This document shows, piece by piece, positions 14,107 to 26,223 of a DNA stretch of 64,000 bases (position 1 is the stretch's first letter; each line of letters opens with the position of its first letter). The notes under the pieces were generated by a model, which made no database searches, was not told the DNA's origin, and saw only the letters and a list, made by a program, of their open reading frames with translations. The DNA is from Albugo candida (lineage: Eukaryota; Oomycota; Peronosporomycetes; Albuginales), in contig JBDOQK010000037.1 of NCBI GenBank assembly GCA_040437565.1, forward strand, positions 1 to 64,000. Reading direction: 5' to 3'. Made by a program: the position numbers and the translations under genes.

Positions 14107-15504
14107 CTAGGTCGCTTTGTTCTTACTGAACTTTCTGCTGAGATTACCATTTTTCTTTTTTCCTGACATATTGGCTCGTTCCGATTCGGTGGCTTTTGTA
14201 CCCTGTTGCTTGCCAGAGGTGGACACCTTACGTACGAGGATAATGTCTGGTAAGTCTTCCTCTTTGAGTCCCTGTGTGTACCTTGCACCGAAATTGGTCG
14301 CCTCTATATCGTAACCACGAACGTTATCTCCAGCTGAAAGAAGAGCTCCCAAATGGCTCTGTACGTGATATGTGATGTCATTGACTCCAAAGTCACTCGT
14401 ACGTGCGATTTCAAAATCCGCCAATACGAAGTCACGAATTGTTTCATTCAGCCAAGCATCCTTATGCTTTGGGATAAGCGGCTCATTGTCGAGTACAACA
14501 TACTCCTCCATATGAGAACTTGAATCGAGCGGCTGAAAAGGAAGTTTCCAATATTTGTCACCCGGAATTTCAGCTCTCTGACCTGTAAATGGGTCGACCA
14601 CATGTATTGCGGCAGTGGTTTTGGTACAAAGAACTAGCCGGGATATGTTCCCACAGCTTTGCGCAGTTCGAGCAGGTAACAGCAGCAAATCATCTTTGCA
14701 TATTGGACTCAGTTCGACACTCCAAGTCGCTTGAATGTTGGCCGTTCCATGTCGCACATTTTCAGAGATCATTTTACTCGAGGATTTTATACGAGTGGGT
14801 GCATGAGCAGCTATAAATTGTAAGAAGCGTTCCACTGGCGCCTTAGAGCTGAAAAACAAATCCATTCCTTCTTTCACATTTTGTATGCCCATTGCTTCTT
14901 CATGCGCTTTCGATTTCAGGATTTCTTCTTCCAAACGAGCTAATGTTCGTCTAGGATTTGCCTTTTGTCGAATCTGAACGACGGCACGCCAGGATTTATC
15001 ATGAAAATTCTTGCTACATTCGGGGCATTTTATATTTTGTATAACAAAAGTAAGCAGTTTAGTTGCTCGAACAGCGGCATGTCGAATTATTTCTTGCTCG
15101 ACGATGATTTCCACTTTGATTCGCTTGGAGTGAGGTTCAGTCCAAATGTAATTTGCGTCGATCAGTTTATATTTCTTCAAGTTAGAGACCGATTTAAGGC
15201 AAAGTCCGAGCAATTCACGCGACTCCAATTCATAAAGCGCCCAACATGATTTGCTGCACTGAAATCGCATGCATTGAGGACATTGAGTCAACTCGTGTTC
15301 CAAGGGAATATTTTCCGCTATGTCGACTTTACAGGCAGTGCAAATGGCGCACATATTTAGTGCATTAGGCTCAATTTGCGTACCACAGAGACAGCATGGT
15401 CTAGAAGGAACAGACAATAAGACATCGAGATAGTTATGAGGCTGAATTGATCACTAGGCGACACGTAATGATCGAAATTCGAAGATCTCGTCTTACATTG
15501 TCAT
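14107..15504 (-). CDS. NMD3: NMD3, 60S ribosomal subunit export adaptor
   Basis: NMD3 binds the pre-60S subunit and links it to the export receptor CRM1. The longest open frame begins at a TTG, so I place the start in a tiny first exon (15497..15504, ATG plus five bases) joined over a 96-bp intron with a GTAAGA donor and a TTCTAG acceptor to 14107..15400. That yields 433 residues beginning MTIPCCLCGTQ, which aligns with the start of the family. The N-terminal half has the four CxxC pairs typical of NMD3 (CCLC, CAIC, CPQC, CPEC). The ELESRELLGLCLK block also matches. The basic C-terminus is shorter than in animals (about 500 residues), and I cannot clearly see the CRM1-binding export signal. 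Confidence 0.9.
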
Positions 15505-15906
15505 TTTGAGCAGAAGAGATATAACCGACTTAGCTACACGTGAGATACTGGTAGCACAAAGTAGATTTGGTTGGTTTAAAATAAATACATGTGGAAGCCA
15601 ATAGAGAATGCATTGTTCAACTCGTGCGCATTCTCGATTGTGTGGGCAAGTCGCAAAGGAGTGCAAACTAATTCAGATCAGATTCTGAATTTGGTTAAGA
15701 CTTTTATTTTTTTCTTTCTAATTACCGTCCGATGCTTCATGTACCTCAGCGCTCACTACACTTGAAATAGATAGAAAGACAAAAAGCCACATGTACAAAA
15801 CATCCAGCCGTTGCCTTGCACATCAGTGACTGCTATAAAAGTGTGACAGAAATGTAAGCTATTAGCTAATTAGTGTTCAAATTGGACTATATATATCGGC
15901 GCTATG
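15505..15906. other. spacer between NMD3 and the ATPase gene
   Basis: About 400 bp of AT-rich spacer lies between the 5' end of NMD3 and the 3' end of the ATPase gene, both on the minus strand. It should hold the NMD3 promoter and the ATPase poly(A) site. No specific element was recognised. Confidence 0.5.
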
Positions 15907-18900
15907 CTAATAGTACGTATTGGTTTCCAGCCATCCTGGAAATCGCACCATCCTTCCAGTCGCTTTATCAATCTTCCCTCGAGACGTAATTCGCATCATG
16001 TACTTTCGCACCTCATCAAATATCACAATGAATATGGAGAATGGAAGAGCTGGGAACCAATGTACTAATCGCATGCTTTGTGTACCGAAAATCGTATGAA
16101 TAAATCCAGCATAAGATACTACCGTACACAACATCAGCTCGAACATCAAGCCGAAATTTAGGACGCTATTATGCATTCCCTGTGTAGTGACAGACAAGTA
16201 TCGTGTCTTACAAATCAAGATATTTGCCCATTGTACTTGCACAATCGCCACAAAGAAGGCCGTTTGCGCGACTCTGAGCGCATTGAGTTGTAGCATCCTC
16301 GACGCAATGTTCACACGTACGCTTCCATCCTTTTCCATATTTGGATCTCGATCTGTAAATCCTGCTCGGTAGTCCAACAAGCATTGATCACCCTCACAAG
16401 GTGCATCTCCATTGGCTTGTTTGACATATCGTAAATTTTTCCCCGCTGTATACGACTTGCCAGATAGCTGGTATGTACTTGTGCTCGCACGTTCCGTACT
16501 AACATTGACCACATTGACTTCAGAATCCAAAAAGGCATCTTTTGCTTTTCCCAAAGAAGAAATGGATGATCGAATGGAACTCGGATCATTGATGGCCCAC
16601 AATCCGACCGGTTGGAAAGCAAAAAATAATTTACTCGTAATTTTGTCGCGAAAGCCTGGAGCAGAGGTATCCCATGTTGGATACGCGAACCATTCCTTAT
16701 CGAAAAATGAAGAAAATCGACCTGCAAGCGGATAGAACGGACGATATCCACGACTGTGGGCCGCTTGCATGGCTTGATAGGAAACCACTGCATTATCCGA
16801 AGTGTAGTCTTGGTATGTTGATGGATTCCTAATGTCAAAGCTCAAGGGCTTATCGCCTCGTGGTTCAAAGTTGGCAAATGGAAATTGACAGTCTTTTATC
16901 TCTCCGTGTAGACCTGGATCGTAAAATATGTATGCATCAAAAATGTTGCCACCGCTCGGAATAGTATCGTTGTAATCCTTTACACAATCTGGAACACCAT
17001 CTTGACTCCGAACTTCGCTCAATACTTGCATCAATCCACCAGAGTTTTTGAAATGACCACCGGCATTACAAAATTGACCTCTGTGCACTTTACACCATAA
17101 TACTTGTTTTCCAAACGCGTCTTGAAAACCGAGTTGTGGAAGAATTCCGGGGGGATAACCGAAATCATTCAACACGACGACGTATGTAAACATACCAGCT
17201 GCAGCTTGAATAATCCCAATGACCGCGTATGAGAAGACCACAAGCTTTTTCGTCACAAGATGGTCGACTGCAGCATTACGAGGAGCACGAAGCATGATAT
17301 CATTTTCCGCACGTTCGTACGCCATTGAAATTGCTGGAATCATATCGGTTCCCAGGCAGATTGCGAGCATCAAAATTGTTGTTAGTGGAAGAGGCACTCG
17401 GATGACAGCATAGAATAAAAATGGGACCAGTTCCGGTATATTCACTGCCAATGCATAGGCAATCGACTTTTTCAGATTATCGAAAATAATGCGACCCTCT
17501 TCCACTCCATGCACAATCGAAGCGAAGTTATCATCCAGGAGAATCATATCTGCAGCTTCTTTGGAAACAGCAGATCCCATGATACCCATAGCGATACCTA
17601 TATCGGCCTTTTTGAGTGCCGGTGAATCATTCACACCATCCCCTGTAACAGCCACAATTTCCTTACGACGCTGACAATTCTCTACGATAATGAGCTTCTG
17701 TTGTGGAGATGTTCGCGCAAACACTACTTGATTGTGATCTAGTATGCGATCCCATTCTTCTTCAGTCGTATCCATGCTTATGGTCCAACCAGGAACCACG
17801 ATTGCCGGCGCAGAATTTGGATCTTGCCAGCCAGGATCACCCTCTCTTAAATTGTGTTTTTGATTCTCCTCCTCTAGATCTTCACATGTAGGTCCCCACA
17901 AAATACCAACTTTGTGAGCAATCGCTTTAGCTGTGACTGGATGATCTCCGGTCACCATGATCACACGGATACCAGCGCTTTTGCATTTCGATACAGCAAT
18001 TGGAACTTCTGGACGAGGAGGGTCAATAAGTGCCATGAGACCGATGAAACAAAGTGGTTCTTCAGTTTTGGTATCTGGCGTGGGAACAATTTCGTAATCA
18101 ACATCCTTCTCACCGAGCGGGAAGTTTGGATTATCAGTATTGAATTCGTAGGTGGAGTTATAAATGGAAGGATCCAACACCTTTTGCGCGAATCCAAGCA
18201 CCCTCATCCCTTTTTTCGATAGCTCCAATTGACATTGTTCTATACTTTCAAGTCGTTCCGGAGTTAGATCCATTTCTTCACCTTTGATTGCAACCTTGGA
18301 GCAACGAGATAGTATTCGCTCTGGTGCGCCTTTCATCAGCAGTACCAATGGCTTGGAATCATCGTTTTCCTGTTTGTGAATCGATATTTGATACTTGTTT
18401 TTAGAATTGAAAGGAATCTCTTTCAATTTCATGTTCGCAGCGCGATATTCGATGATGTCGCGTTTATCGTGGCAAAATTTGATCATTGCTGATTCGGACG
18501 CATCTCCGATTGTGTCCCAATTTACTTTACGAATACTTCGGCCGTCTGAAGCAGTCACATATTCCATGAAGGGTATCCCTTTACCACGTGCCAGAGTTCC
18601 ATCTGCGGCTTTAACCTTTTCAAATTTGGAATCTTCATCGAAAACGGCGTTATTACACAGTGTGGCACATCGCTGGAGCGCGAAGAACGAGGGATCATCG
18701 AGGTCGTATGTCGGAACTGGAGTGATCGAGCACTCCGCATCTAGTATCTCGTTATTGTACACAACATTGGCGACAGTCATCACGTTCTGAGTCAGAGTAC
18801 CAGTTTTGTCGGAACAGATGCAACTCGTTGATCCCAGAGTCTCTACGCCTTCGAGATTTTTTACCAAGACCGCTTTACCTGCCATTCGATTGGCAGCGAG

Positions 18901-20007
18901 ACTCAGACAGACAGTTACGGTTGCAAGTAGACCTTCTGGAACGTTAGCGACAATGATACCAATCATAAAAACAACATTTGTGACAACGTCGGTTTTGATG
19001 ACAAACCCAATGATGAAAAAGATCACACCAATAGTGACTGCTACCGCCGCTATGATATGTACAAAGTGGTTGATCTCTCGTGCAATAGGAGTTAGTATGG
19101 TCGTCGTTGATGTAGCGAGTCGCGCAATCCTGCCCATGACCGTCTTATCACCAATACGAACAACGATTCCCTTGCCAGATCCTTGGGGGACAAAAGTACC
19201 GAAGAAACAGAGATTTTTTGTTTCCAATGGATTTTCATCAGTGCAGTCGGGTACTCGCTTGAGCGGCTCAGGCTCTCCAGTCAAACAAGAATTATCGACA
19301 GCTAGATCATCGGAGCATTCAATAATCCGAATATCAGCAGGGACTTTATCACCGCCTTTAAGAATGATTAGATCACCCCGAACCAATTGAGTAGCATCGA
19401 TTTTCTGTGAATTTCCCTCTCGTATCACTGTCGCCATCGTTGGCATCATATTTTTGAAGGATTCCATCAAATTGGACGACTTTCTATTTTGAAAGTATGA
19501 AAATGTACCAGTGATAACGACCACAAGAAATAAGACAATGCCAAGGTACAAATTGTTGGGATCTCCCTGTACGAAATAGAGAATAATGCACAATGCACCT
19601 CCCAGCCAAAGCAATAAGCTAAACAGTCCTGTAATTTCACGAAAATATTTGACAATCTCCGGCGTTTGTTTAGGTGGTGAGAGTCTATTGGGTCCGTCCT
19701 GCTCCAAACGACGGTCAACATCATGTGTACTCATTCCCTTTTACAATAAGAAAGCGTTAGCAGTTGTACAAAGAGCTCTAAAATGTGCACATACATCAGT
19801 GATATGAGTTCCTAAATCAGCGATCAGCTCAGAGATTGACTGCTTATGTTCCTCCATGATAAGTTCTCGTTTCGTGTCATCGGTGTCATCCTTCTTCTTC
19901 TCACCCTTTTTGCGACGTCGTAGTGTCTGTCGATGTCTCAACTCTGTAGTGACAGCAACGATGTCGGCTGAAGAGAGCCGAGGGACAGGTTCAGCTGCCT
20001 GCTTCAT
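15907..20007 (-). CDS. Na+/K+-type P-type ATPase with giant M7-M8 loop
   Basis: Two exons (19795..20007 and 15907..19737; 57-bp intron, GTATGT donor) encode 1347 residues, against about 1020 for animal Na+/K+-ATPase alpha subunits. The ATG at 20007 is used because the open frame upstream begins at GTG. Type IIC features are clear: N-terminal HKQSISELIADLGTHIT, IVANVPEGLL in M4, the phosphorylation site DKTGTLTQN (Asp about 381), KGAPERIL, TGDHPVTAKAIA and TGDGVNDSPALKKADIGIAMG. The dephosphorylation motif reads TGEP instead of TGES but keeps the Glu. Between M7 and M8 there is an extracellular segment of about 295 residues (roughly 928-1222) with six Cys and NxS/T sequons. In animals this loop is about 45 residues and contacts the beta subunit. 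It should pump monovalent cations across the plasma membrane. It is divergent from APC10. Confidence 0.93.
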
Positions 20008-20036
20008 TGTATCAACGTTTTCTCTCACAAAAGATG

Positions 20037-20052
20037 CAAAACAAGAATGAGC
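20037..20052 (-). promoter_or_regulatory. oomycete Inr-like initiator of the ATPase gene
   Basis: On the minus strand, about 30-45 bp before the ATPase ATG, the sequence GCTCATTCTTGTTTTG closely follows the first half of the published oomycete initiator consensus GCTCATTYYNCAWTTT. Position and orientation fit a transcription start. This rests on consensus matching only. Confidence 0.5.
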
Positions 20053-20312
20053 TCATTTTTCGTGTGCCGGGTACAAAGCGACGCATCCGTTGTGACCATT
20101 GAAGATCCAGCTGTACCGTTCATCCCTTTGCAGAAGATTTTGAATCGGATTTGGTAAAACGATTTTCGAATTGATATATTTGATTGGCGCATTATAAACA
20201 ATGCCTGCGTGCCATAAGTGAAGATCAGCTTTTATACTTGCTTCCTACTTGATGGAATTCATTCCCGCCATGTGGAATGCGTTAAATCTGATCGCGCCCT
20301 ACCCCTTCACTA

Positions 20313-20968
20313 ATGTCTGATTCGGAGCCTTTGGAATTTGAATGTGCACAAGGGAGAGAAATTGGTAACGAAGCGTTTTGGTCGCTTTCTTCTGCAAAAC
20401 CAGGAAACGGCATTGATCAACTTCGGGATGGTATTTTTGTGCATCAGATTTATATCATATTATAGCTTATGTACCTAATTAGATAAAATCGATACGTTTT
20501 GGCAGTCCGATGGCGCTCAGCCTCATTGCATCAACATTGAATTCAATAAAAAGACACTCATACAGGAAATTGCATTTTATTTGTACTACAAGCTGGATGA
20601 AAGCTACACGCCCAAAAGAATATCTATCCGATCAGGAAACACTGTACAAGATTTGGTTGAGATACACTTACAGGAACTCGTGGAACCCAATGGGTGGGTG
20701 CGAGTTCCTCTGCACATTATAGAAAATGGCAAGGTACTCTAGAAAATCGTACTCGAATGAATCATCTGATTTCATTTTTGTCCGTCCACAGCATCGACCT
20801 TTGCGTACTTTTTTCCTACAAATTGTTGTGTTGGCAATGCATCAAAATGGGAGAGACACACATATCCGTCAAATCAAAATTTATTCTCCTCGTGAAACCA
20901 ACATATTTGGTCCGAGTACAATCGAACCAACAACCGCTCAGATATCAGCATACTTTATGATTCGATGA
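20313..20968 (+). CDS. APC10: APC10/DOC1, anaphase-promoting complex subunit
   Basis: Three exons (20313..20430, 20483..20733, 20792..20968) with 52- and 58-bp introns encode 181 residues, close to the human 185. The phases agree and the protein aligns along the APC10/DOC1 family: REIGNEAFWSLSSAKPG at the start, TFWQSDGAQPH, YKLDESYTPKRISIR, LVEPNGWVRVPL and MHQNGRDTHIRQIKIYSP near the end. The subunit is a jelly-roll (galactose-binding-like) fold that helps recognise degron-bearing substrates of the APC/C ubiquitin ligase during mitosis. The family's usual Ile-Arg C-terminus is kept as MIR, the tail that docks to TPR subunits. It is divergent from the ATPase (305 bp between start codons) and convergent with the WW-domain gene. 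Confidence 0.95.
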
Positions 20969-21019
20969 GGCTATTGATACTTAACTTGAGCGAACATTGT
21001 CGAACCAGGGCATCAGTCC

Positions 21020-21733
21020 TCATTTAGAGGTTATGTTGAGCACAAGCGCGTGAAGTGCACCATTCAACCTATTAGTCTGTGTTTCTTTTCGCGTTCCGAT
21101 TGTTTTTTTTGCATGATCTTTTAACTTTCGTAATAATTGCAGACGTTTCTCATGTGATGGTGTGCAGCGGCAGACTGTGTATACCGACTTTGTCTCCTTG
21201 AAAACTAATAGATTTACTGCGCTGGTCCCAACAGGAGGCGTCCAGCGAATTTGACCACTATCTGGATTGTAGTAGTATGTGTCATTTGTATCATCTAAAT
21301 GATGCTCTGTCCAAGGAACAGGCAAAATCACTCGGTCGACAGAATGCTTTTCGACGTGGCGAAAACCTTTACAAAAGTCACATACTTGTGGCAAGATCTC
21401 ATTCGGAGGAACATAAAATGCACTCAACCCTTTCTGGATAATATCCAATTGCTCTAGTGGTATAGAATCACATTGATCTTCTTTCGGGCCTCCATTTAAT
21501 AAGGTTTCTTTGGTAGTGTGGTCAATTTGAAGATTTGTCGTATGACTCTTGTACCACAACTTCTGATAAGCTGATTTTGAAAATCCGGCTAGTTGACGGT
21601 CAGTATTTTTCTTGAAGCGCATCTGCCGGTGATCAGACTTTTTAAAGTCCAGTATAATCGAATCCTGTGTACTGCGCACTTCATCAAGACTAGATGCATT
21701 AGAGTCGTTGGATCTCCATGAGGTACTACCCAT
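21020..21733 (-). CDS. WW-domain protein of unknown function
   Basis: A single exon encodes 237 residues. The one recognisable domain is a WW domain at about 139-168, with the first Trp (PWTEHH), a YYYNPDSG central strand and the second Trp followed by Pro-Pro. Such domains bind proline-rich peptides. Ahead of it is a CDFC pair at 118-121, and after it a CRC cluster and a basic Lys/Arg-rich tail. It is convergent with APC10 with 51 bp between stops. I do not recognise the whole-protein family. Nuclear RNA-processing proteins often pair WW with basic tails, but this is inference. Confidence 0.75.
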   Translation of the reverse strand: MGSTSWRSNDSNASSLDEVRSTQDSIILDFKKSDHRQMRFKKNTDRQLAGFSKSAYQKLWYKSHTTNLQIDHTTKETLLNGGPKEDQCDSIPLEQLDIIQKGLSAFYVPPNEILPQVCDFCKGFRHVEKHSVDRVILPVPWTEHHLDDTNDTYYYNPDSGQIRWTPPVGTSAVNLLVFKETKSVYTVCRCTPSHEKRLQLLRKLKDHAKKTIGTRKETQTNRLNGALHALVLNITSK

Positions 21734-22959
21734 TTATAAAATCGAAATAGAATGGTCGATTTTTATGTCTCGTCTTGGCTAAAGATATCGCTATTTTTAG
21801 GTACATGCAATTTGGTAACCCATCCTCAGCAAAATCTTAAGCGAAATCAATCTGGTCACGAAACGCATCGCTTCTTTGATTCACGAAGTTTTATACGTGC
21901 ATCTGTATGCGATTATAGATGTCATTAGCTATTTTTTGCCCCGTTAGAAGTAGTATTTCTTACCATGCTCCGCAATTCTAACGTCAAATCAATTCGGTGG
22001 GGTGCACGTTGGCATTCACTATCAAGTAGGGGGACAGAAGGATAGCATTCAGCGCCCTCAAAATGTCTCAGCACAGCTTTGCGCTATCACATTACTGAAA
22101 CGTGTGCATACGTAGCTCGAAAAAGCTTGGTTTCTTGACCGTCAGTACACCAAGTTGAAAACATGGTGAGAGGACGCATACATAAACGCACAGCAGTATC
22201 AATTTTGCTGCTGCATCAGCGTGATAGAGTTGCTACTCTTACAAGGATCAAGGTATTGCGATTATATAGCGTTACTTTTCGGCTGTAATGCCGCATATAC
22301 GATCGAATACGTCACATAAAGCATCTAATTTCTGCTTCATCATAGAATAACACATTTCCTCACTGGTGTAATGCGACATGACTTATTGTAAAAGTTTTGG
22401 CTACTATTATGCAAGTTTTACGTCCTGCGAAAATCCTCGGTTCGATGCGGAGACGCCAACAACTTCTAAACATATCGTGACATTTTGAATTACAATTTTA
22501 CAACCCAAAGTAAATGGTCCCCAACCTCTATATGAAGGTGCTTTAATAACTAGAGTAGAGCAGTAATTTACCCAGACGAGTGCGCATAAATGTCTACAAG
22601 AAACCTGCCCTGTGGTAATATTCTTCTTCAGTATTACTATGCATCTTTTAGCGTAGCCTTGAGCAATTTTACGATCGCAAATGACCAAACTTCAAACACG
22701 GTCAATTCGGCGAAAAGATCGGCAGTTACAAAGTTGCAAGTATTTCACCGCGTGATCCACTTCAAGTACACAATTTCTCAGCTTTTATGGAATATTTTTG
22801 GAATCAGCACGAAGAGGCACAAGTTGTATGATATCATTGATCCTAGAACGCATCCACCGTTCATCGCAAAGATCTTTTCGTAGACCTTGTGCATACTATC
22901 ACATAGTATTTGTAGGCCCATGCAAATTATTCAAATAATTTTTATACACTATCATTTCA
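21734..22959. other. 1.2-kb divergent spacer
   Basis: No convincing gene lies between the WW-domain and RWP-RK start codons. Short frames have poor codon patterns. Near 22072 there is a ten-base match to the 5' end of U4 snRNA, but the following bases do not agree. Confidence 0.45.
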
Positions 22960-24575
22960 ATGCCAAAAGATCAAAGTGCTCCAGGCCACATGCGCATAGA
23001 CTGCTCAGGCAGTACACATCGTTTTCCAATAAGTCCTCAGCAAATCACGAGTACTGATTATGAATCCAATCAATTCTTTGTCGAATCCGACAAATGTTCT
23101 CTTGACACAGATACTAATGATTTCATACTTGCAAAAACAGCAAATGACCCTAGAGGTTTTTCGGATTTAGAGGATGTTTGGAATATGTCTCAGCATCACC
23201 TGAGGCCATTCAATAGCTCACCACGCGAATTAGCTAGTAGTGCAGCCTCAACTTCAGCCCCATCATCAGCATCCTTATCATCTAATCTAAACCCCGCTTG
23301 TCTGTCTTCGTTTTGCTCAAACACATCAGGTGGCGAATCAGAAAGTTGCTCTCAGACTTCATACAATACATCGATATCACTATCGCGGCCATCATTAGAC
23401 CTAGCATCCTCAAATCCTGGGAAAAAAAGTACAAATGCTTTCCCATTGGCCTGCAGTTTCGAGGCATTTAGCCATCATTTTCACCTTCCACTCAAGGTTG
23501 CGGCTGAAAAGTTTGGCGTTCGAGCCACAGCATTCAAGAAAAGATGTCGGGCTATCGGTATCCGACATTGGCCGTATCGCAAAGTTCGAAGTCTTAAACG
23601 CTCCATACAAGAATTAGGTCGATGTAAGGAAGACGGAACAATTAACGAAAAGCAAAAGCATCAGTTTCAGAACTTCAAGATTCAACTGGACAAACTTCTC
23701 TCACCGGAGACTTATGGTAATTCCTTGTAATATATTTATTGAAATGACCAATCTCGAACTATTTGAAATAGGGATCGATCGTCACAAGCGTATGGTTCGT
23801 TTTCAGTTCAACGAGGATGATGATACTATAGACTCTGGCGATGAAGATGCTTCAACCAGCAGTCCAAATGTACAGGCAACATTTACAGACTGTTCAATCA
23901 CTTCCATTAAGCTAAATGATGCAAAGATGTCACGAGCGATCGCACGATCCGGGCGTCGTGGCAAAACGGTAGCATCAGTAAATCACTCACTTTTGACCTC
24001 GAAAATTCATCATGCTTTGTATGTTACAGTCATTGACATCTTGTGGGCTGAACAAGACTGATGCGATGTTGAGTGGTGCGGATCCAAATCCGATGGCGAG
24101 CGTTTCAGTTCGATTCGCGAATCCGAATGAGTTCGGATTTGAATCTTATGATAACCTATTCGGGGACTTTAAACGGGAAAGTCATCTCGGATTTGATGAT
24201 TTTGCGGGAACGGACTACTCTTCAGGGCAGTGCTTTATCGACTCTAGTATCGGTACACATGAGGACCTCTTTCTGCCAAGTATACGATCGCCGACGGGTT
24301 GCGGACACTCGAATCAGTTCCCATCAAGTTCGGCATCCTCTATCTTGGTTCCACCCTGCAGTACGAGCAATCCTGTGTATACAAATTTGTCACCTTTGCC
24401 TGCATCAGCATCAATAGTCATGTCCCCGAGTGTTCCGTCAGTGACGTTTGCGACCAGCCAACACTCAACCGCTACAAACATTACCACAACCACGTCCGCT
24501 TCGGTTAGCGATCATATCTTTGATGACGATGATATGTTTCTACAATTATCACCAGACTGTGGGTGCATTGTCTAA
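22960..24575 (+). CDS. RWP-RK transcription factor 1
   Basis: Three exons (22960..23716, 23772..24018, 24074..24575) with two 55-bp introns encode 501 residues. The DNA-binding RWP-RK domain lies at about 165-215: a hydrophobic helix with PLKVAAEKFGVRATAFKKRCRAIGI and then HWPYRK (203-208) in place of canonical RWPYRK, followed by a basic leucine-bearing helix. The N-terminus is Ser/Thr-rich. The C-terminus is Ser/Thr/Pro-rich with acidic patches (FDDDDMFLQL), which looks like an activation region. Oomycetes carry a family of RWP-RK factors, several expressed during infection or zoospore stages. The targets of this one are unknown. It is convergent with the HMG gene. Confidence 0.88.
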
Positions 24576-24962
24576 TGAAATGTTAATATGTTCTGTAAAT
24601 TTAAATTTACTTTGTCAGAAAAAGTAGCAAATCACACTAAGGTCAACTTTAACTGCGTCTAAATGTAACTCACCGTGAAGGGGCAAATACCAGCCTTTTC
24701 TGCTTACAAGTCAATACTTAGACAGGGTATCTCGTGTTTGTCTTGAACAAAGTCTGAAAGCATTTGTTTCGATTATTTTTCACCTTGCTATTTCACATGT
24801 ATCTCTGGCCATGTTATGCCAAAATTTGCATTCTAAAGCTTTCACTCTCAAGATCACATTTCGATGATGTAGATAGTGAGATAATTGGAACGATGTAACG
24901 AAAGAACATACGCGAGATGAATTATTTGATGCGATATGGAGGACTACCAGATAGTGTCTAGT
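24576..24962. other. convergent 3' spacer
   Basis: AT-rich sequence lies between the stop codons of the RWP-RK and HMG genes. No element was recognised beyond likely 3' untranslated regions. Confidence 0.5.
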
Positions 24963-25707
24963 CTACTCTTCATCATCGTCGTCTTCGACCTCTTCATCAT
25001 GTTCCTCTTCCACTACAACTCCATCTTTCTGTGCGTTGTAAACATCCATTTGTTCCTGATATTTCACCTTCGCACCTTCATGCATTTTATGATACTTAGC
25101 GCGCTTCTTTTCTGGTAAATCACGCCACTTTTCCGCCAGCAAACGCGAAATATCAGTTATCTTCATATCCGGATTTTCCCGTCTGAGTGCATCACGAGCC
25201 TCATTGCAAAAAAAGAAATACGCTGATAATGCCCGCTTTGGAGCATCTGGGTCTTTCTTCTTACGGATTGATCGAGTTGTCTCGAATGATGGATCGGGAA
25301 CGTAATCTTCTTTTTCCTCTTGATATCTTTTCTTATCAGCTTCCGCTAACTCTTCATACGGCTATTAAACGATAGTGAACCACACGTCACAAGAGTCAAC
25401 AACTGCTTTCATTTGACTTGTTACTAAACTCACCTTTCGGTCTTCTGGTTTGCATTGTTTCCATCTTTTCCCAATTTCTGTAGAGATTTGTAAGAATTCT
25501 AGCTCTATAATCAGACCCAATTCAGTTGTGAGCTACTAAGCGAAGCTAGGCAACGTGCGTACCTGGCATTTCCTTCTTGACTTGATCTCGAATATCATTA
25601 CTAAAAAACATAAAAGCGGAAAGTGCACGCTTTGGAGCATTTTTATCTTTCTTTCGTCGAATACGGCGCCTTGTATCGCCTGTATCCGCAGTTTTGGTGC
25701 GCGCCAT
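24963..25707 (-). CDS. HMGB-type protein with two HMG boxes
   Basis: Three exons (25563..25707, 25434..25504, 24963..25361; introns of 58 and 72 bp) encode 204 residues. Box A (about 24-92) begins [20 protein letters not shown] and box B (about 111-180) begins [20 protein letters not shown]. Both have the conserved Trp (KRWK, KWRD) and Lys-rich third helices. The C-terminus is a run of Asp and Glu from residue 190, as in animal HMGB proteins. Such proteins bend DNA in chromatin with little sequence preference, and the acidic tail tempers binding and contacts histones. It is divergent from the CCCH/oxygenase gene across 516 bp. Confidence 0.93.
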
Positions 25708-26223
25708 AGTCTATATGAAGTCGCTCGCTGGTTGTATTGGCTGTATAAGTTTTCGGAGGCTTTTCACCCACTGTTGTGCTGATGCTAGTTTGGCTTGGTT
25801 CTGTAGAGCAAAAGGGAATTTAAGTCGAGCCAAAAAGTGATACAGTTTTGTAAGACTGAAAAACCTTGGTAAGGTGAGATCTGTACAATAGAAAAGCATT
25901 TCACAGGAGAAACTCTCATCTCTAATATAAATAGAGTGACATATGCAGGATTGTATTGAATTTTTATATAAATAAAACGCCATTGTTGAGAAAACGACTA
26001 AGACAAAAAAAGGCGTATTTGACTTGAACAAAGTATTCGAAAGAGATAGGTGGAGCTGACGGTTGAGAAATTGACGGGTCAGGAAATGACGTAGGTGTTA
26101 GGGGTCTACGCGCAAGGTTTTTTGGGAGGAGAGACATGCGGCGAATGTAGTGGGTATGGTGTAATTGGTGGAAATCCCAAACCCGCTTGTCCAATCATTA
26201 TCACCTTCTTCTCGGGATTGGTG
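25708..26223. other. divergent promoter region
   Basis: About 516 bp separates the start codons of the HMG gene (minus) and the CCCH/2OG-oxygenase gene (plus). It should contain both promoters. I see no exact Inr consensus. Confidence 0.45.

Noticed and set aside
16311-16838. 175-residue minus-strand frame inside the ATPase
   Set aside because: It lies in a different frame of the large-loop region; the ATPase frame continues cleanly through it to M8.
18806-19390. 194-residue open frame on the plus strand
   Set aside because: It is antisense to the conserved ATPase core and only mirrors its codon bias.
22072-22110. Ten-base match to the start of U4 snRNA
   Set aside because: The bases that follow do not agree with U4 and no Sm site was seen.
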